Positions 34,493 to 37,474 of a stretch of DNA of 37,474 nt are shown here, piece by piece; the first letter of the stretch is position 1, and every line of letters begins with the position of its first letter. The position numbers and the translations under genes were made by a program. Origin of the DNA: Acidimicrobiia bacterium. GTDB taxonomy: Bacteria > Actinomycetota > Acidimicrobiia > Spongiisociales > Spongiisociaceae. The notes under the pieces are model-generated. The model was not told the DNA's origin, made no database searches, and saw only the letters and a list, made by a program, of their open reading frames with translations. The DNA lies in NCBI GenBank assembly GCA_011523635.1, contig WTGI01000008.1, positions 1-37,474 on the forward strand, read 5' to 3'.

Positions 34493-35854
34493 ATGACGGA
34501 ACCGACCAAGATCCTGCTTGACGAGTCGGATATCCCGACCCATTGGTACAACATCATCCCCGATCTGCCGGCGCCGCCCCCTCCGGTGCTCCACCCCGGA
34601 ACCCTCGAGCCGGTGGGCCCGGGTGATCTGGCGCCGCTGTTCCCGATGGACCTCATCCTCCAGGAGGTCTCGCAGGACAGCTACATAGAGATCCCCGAGC
34701 CGGTCCGGGACATCTACCGCCTGTGGAGACCCACCCCGTTGTACCGGGCCCACCGGTTGGAGAGGGAGCTCGATACGCCGGCCCGCATCTACTACAAGTA
34801 CGAGGGGGCCAGCCCGGCCGGATCCCACAAGCCCAACACGGCGGTTGCCCAGGCCTACTACAACGCCCAGGCGGGTGTCAGGAAGCTGACCACCGAGACG
34901 GGCGCCGGCCAATGGGGGAGCGCGCTCGCCCTGGCCTGCCGTATGTTCGGCCTCGAGTGCGAGGTCTGGCAGGTGGCCGCCTCGTTCGACCAGAAGCCCT
35001 ACCGGGGCTCCATGATGCGCACTTGGGGTGCCGCGGTCCACTCCAGTCCCTCGACGGTGACCAATGCCGGCCAGGCCATTCTCGCCAAGGATCCCCACAG
35101 CACCGGCAGTCTGGGCATCGCCATCTCCGAGGCGGTCGAGGTGGCGGCCACCAACGAGGATGTGAACTACTCGCTCGGCTCCGTGCTGAACCACGTCCTC
35201 CTGCACCAGACGGTGATCGGTCAGGAGGCCGCCGCCCAGCTGGCCAAGGTGGGCGAGACGCCGGATGTGATCATCGGCTGCACGGGGGGCGGGTCCAACT
35301 TCTCAGGCTTGTCATACCCGTTCCTGCGGGAGAAGCTGGCCGGGAACATCAACCCCACCATCCGGGCGGTCGAACCGGCGGCATGCCCCTCGATAACCAA
35401 GGGCGAGTACCGCTACGACTTCGGGGACACCATCGGCATGACGCCGCTCATCAAGATGCACACCCTGGGCCACGGGTTCGTGCCGGATCCGATCCATGCC
35501 GGCGGGCTGCGGTACCACGGGATGTCGCCGCTGGTCTCCCACATCGTCGAACTCGGGCTGATGGAGGCGGAAGCGATCGGCCAGGTTGAGTGCTTCGAGG
35601 CCGCCCTGCAGTTCGCCAGGACGGAAGGGATCATCCCGGCCCCCGAGCCCACCCATGCGATAGCAGGGGCGCTCCGGGAGGCCGAGGAGTGCCGGGAATC
35701 CGGCGAGGAGAAGGTGATCCTCATCGCGCTGTGCGGCCACGGTCACTTCGACATGGCCGCCTACGACACGTTCCTGTCGGGCGAGCTCCACGACTACGAT
35801 TACCCGTCCGAGGCCATCGCGGCGGCGCTGGCGGAGGTGCCGGTGGTCGCCTGA
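34493..35854 (+). CDS. trpB: TrpB-like pyridoxal-phosphate enzyme (TrpB2)
   Basis: This is a 453-residue TrpB2-type tryptophan synthase beta chain, which joins indole and serine to make tryptophan. The PLP Lys is K113 in AGSHKPNTA. Other signs of the TrpB2 branch are the long N-terminal region (about 70 residues before the core), [11 protein letters not shown], and [13 protein letters not shown]. No trpA is adjacent, and TrpB2 enzymes often work without TrpA. GGCGGAGGAG precedes the ATG with good spacing. The gene stands alone between the acyl-CoA dehydrogenase and radical SAM genes. Confidence 0.95.
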   Translation: MTEPTKILLDESDIPTHWYNIIPDLPAPPPPVLHPGTLEPVGPGDLAPLFPMDLILQEVSQDSYIEIPEPVRDIYRLWRPTPLYRAHRLERELDTPARIYYKYEGASPAGSHKPNTAVAQAYYNAQAGVRKLTTETGAGQWGSALALACRMFGLECEVWQVAASFDQKPYRGSMMRTWGAAVHSSPSTVTNAGQAILAKDPHSTGSLGIAISEAVEVAATNEDVNYSLGSVLNHVLLHQTVIGQEAAAQLAKVGETPDVIIGCTGGGSNFSGLSYPFLREKLAGNINPTIRAVEPAACPSITKGEYRYDFGDTIGMTPLIKMHTLGHGFVPDPIHAGGLRYHGMSPLVSHIVELGLMEAEAIGQVECFEAALQFARTEGIIPAPEPTHAIAGALREAEECRESGEEKVILIALCGHGHFDMAAYDTFLSGELHDYDYPSEAIAAALAEVPVVA

Positions 35855-35914
35855 TAGTGCGGTCCGGTCCGGCTGCTCGGGGGCTCGTCCCGCGGTCGGC
35901 CCGGAGCGCTCCGA

Positions 35915-36928
35915 TCAGGTGAACAGAGCGAGCTGGGCGTCGGGTTGCTTCGCGGGTGCCGGATCACGGGGCGGCCGGCGTTCCCGACCGGGGGCTCCAT
36001 GGGCCGTTTTCGAGCGGCGGATCATGCCCCCGAGACGCCGGCGCATGGCCGGGGGAGCGTAGGACCTGGTTCCGTAGGTGTGCCGGTAGAACCGTGACAG
36101 GTGGGGGTAGTCCTGGTCTATCCATTCCAACACGTGGTCCTTGAGCGGTCCCCGTACATGCAGGTATCCGCCCATGATGAACCGGGCCCCGGCCTCGGCG
36201 GCCCCCTTGACCAGTTCCTCCACCTGCTTCGGATGGTCGGAGATTCCGGGAAGGATGGGCATCATGAGCACGCCGGAGGAGATGCCGGCCTCGTTCAGCC
36301 GCCGGACCGCGTCGAGACGCTTGCGGGGGTGGGCCGTTCCCGGCTCCGAGCGCGACCACGCATCGGTGTCGAGGGTTCCGATCGAGAAGTTGACGCTGAT
36401 CTCGGCGGTCCTGGCGGCCCGGGTCAGGACGTCCAGGTCCCGGAGCACCAGGGGCGATTTGGTGAGGATCGAGAACGGATTGCCCCGCTCGGCGAGTATC
36501 TTGACGATCTGGCGGGTCAGCTTGTACTTGCCCTCGGCCGCCTGGTAGGGGTCGGTGTTGGTTCCCATCGCGATCGGATGGCCCGCCCAGCGCTGCGGGG
36601 CGGTCTCGTGGCGCAGGACCTCGGGTGCGTTGATCTTGACCACGATCTTGGTGTCGAAGTCGCGCCCGATGCCGAGGCCTAGATAATCGTGGGTGGGTCG
36701 GGCGAAGCAATAGGTGCAGGCATGGCTGCAACCGCGGTAGGCGTTGATGGTGTACTCGAAGGGCAATGCGGACGATTGCGGCACCCGGTTGATGATGGTG
36801 CGCGACTCCACGTGGAGGAACTCGAGGCCCCTGTAGGCGCCCCGACCGATCCGGCGCTCGACCACCGCGTCGAACAAGGCGCTCTTGTTGCCGGGCGCGT
36901 CGGTCGTGATCCAGCGAAGCTCTGCCAT
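35915..36928 (-). CDS. Radical SAM protein of the Rv2578c/SplB-like family
   Basis: This 337-residue radical SAM enzyme has the cluster motif CSHACTYC (C67, C71, C74) in YRGCSHACTYCFARPTH. The core barrel continues with AMGTNTDPYQ and SILTKSPLVLRDLDVL. It resembles spore photoproduct lyase-like proteins and mycobacterial Rv2578c; the substrate is unknown. The tail (about 300-337) is basic and Pro-rich, ending in AQLALFT. It converges on trpB2. Confidence 0.9.
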   Translation of the reverse strand: MAELRWITTDAPGNKSALFDAVVERRIGRGAYRGLEFLHVESRTIINRVPQSSALPFEYTINAYRGCSHACTYCFARPTHDYLGLGIGRDFDTKIVVKINAPEVLRHETAPQRWAGHPIAMGTNTDPYQAAEGKYKLTRQIVKILAERGNPFSILTKSPLVLRDLDVLTRAARTAEISVNFSIGTLDTDAWSRSEPGTAHPRKRLDAVRRLNEAGISSGVLMMPILPGISDHPKQVEELVKGAAEAGARFIMGGYLHVRGPLKDHVLEWIDQDYPHLSRFYRHTYGTRSYAPPAMRRRLGGMIRRSKTAHGAPGRERRPPRDPAPAKQPDAQLALFT

Positions 36929-37009
36929 GGAACCAAGGCAGTATAGACGAACACATGTTCGCTAAGAGGATTCTGAAAGATGTCCAGTTGGCCCGGAGGC
37001 CGGCTTCCG

Positions 37010-37228
37010 CTACACGGCTGGTCGAACCATCGCGGTGGGGGTGGGAGGCTGCTCGCCGGCGGCTTGCATATCACTGGCGACCTCGTTGACAAGCCGACGA
37101 ATTCCGGCCATTGCCTCGTCGATTGTCGGCGCCAACCAGGACAACGACGGGAACTCACTGCAAAGACCGACGTGCTCCCCGTCGTCCGGAGACCGGATTA
37201 CCCGGTATGTGTAGTGGTCAGTAGCCAT
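37010..37228 (-). CDS. Short HicB-like antitoxin domain protein
   Basis: This is a 72-residue protein with the partial RNase H-like HicB fold: YTYRVIRSPDDGEHVGLCSE, then FPSLSWLAPTIDEAMAGIRR. Relatives usually continue into a ribbon-helix-helix DNA-binding domain of about 40 residues; here the frame ends after PPTPTAMVRPAV. The ATG at 37228 has AGGAG just upstream; the open frame from 37342 is an upstream extension without family similarity. No intact HicA toxin is visible on either side, so it may be a solitary or decaying antitoxin. Confidence 0.75.
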   Translation of the reverse strand: MATDHYTYRVIRSPDDGEHVGLCSEFPSLSWLAPTIDEAMAGIRRLVNEVASDMQAAGEQPPTPTAMVRPAV

Positions 37229-37411
37229 GCTCCTGCAACTTTCTGATTGCCTTGGGACCTGTCGCACACCTTGGCAGGCCCACGAATCGGACACGCCGTC
37301 GGGTTGCGCATGGCCTTTGAGAATCGCCGCTGTGCTTCCCATACCATAGTGATCACGTTCAACGATACTTAGCTTCCTGATGCGTTAGGCGGTCAGCAAT
37401 ACCTGGACGCC

Positions 37412-37441
37412 GAGAACGCGAAAAACGAGAACGCGAAAAAC
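37412..37441. repeat. Two tandem copies of a 15-bp unit
   Basis: GAGAACGCGAAAAAC is repeated exactly twice in tandem. It lies in the last, apparently non-coding 246 bp of the window, with no gene I can connect to it. Confidence 0.8.
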
Positions 37442-37474
37442 GCCCGGCCACGCCCCTCCCCAGCGGGCCCATCC

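Overview
The window is GC-rich (roughly two thirds G+C), densely packed and free of transposases, phage genes or CRISPR arrays. Several signs point to an actinobacterium, probably an uncultured member of or near the Acidimicrobiia: the cell-division locus fhaB-PP2C-rodA-pbpA-pknB with trpG and crgA beside it, stop/start overlaps of the GTGA and ATGA kind, start codons directly behind -10-like hexamers, and TrpB2. The lineage is my inference; the gene order is seen directly.

Layout. 1-2558: the end of a sugar ABC importer (two permeases, the first cut by the window edge) facing a Gfo/Idh/MocA dehydrogenase. 2713-7404: two secreted enzymes that would scavenge nucleic acids and phosphate, a LysM-tailed 5'-nucleotidase-like phosphatase and an endonuclease with SLH repeats, separated by a strong hairpin. 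7424-10335: an alpha-glucosidase (GH13) and a beta-glucosidase (GH1) overlapping by 4 nt. 10545-12286: a RibD-type reductase, an O6-alkylguanine methyltransferase and the ECF sigma factor coupled to it.

12352-17767 is a putative zinc island bounded by two Zur-type boxes. Rightward run a zinc-binding lipoprotein, an ATPase and a permease (Azt/Znu type). Leftward runs a LivK-like lipoprotein with its own box. The zinc-binding protein is the outstanding object here: a beta-propeller resembling the zinc chaperone AztD is inserted inside the Asp/His-rich loop of the AztC-type binding protein, giving an 800-residue nested fusion.

17849-20980 holds argC-argB-argD behind a tandem pair of ArgR boxes, followed by a short serA. 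22412-29263 is the division/kinase locus. Its SEDS protein lacks the expected catalytic Asp, and its transpeptidase lacks the SxxK, SxN and KTG motifs, so the pair looks like a coordinated pseudoenzyme module beside an intact PASTA kinase and PP2C phosphatase. An orphan ABC ATPase with a His-rich tail follows the kinase, and the kinase-ATPase unit is flanked by two copies of a dispersed repeat. 29462-30853 holds trpG, crgA, an intergenic pair of inverted DnaA-like boxes and a zinc-ribbon membrane protein. 30920-37228 is metabolic: thiolase, tRNA-Ala(UGC), an EamA-like transporter, a glutaryl-CoA-dehydrogenase-like enzyme, TrpB2, a radical SAM protein and a short HicB-like protein.
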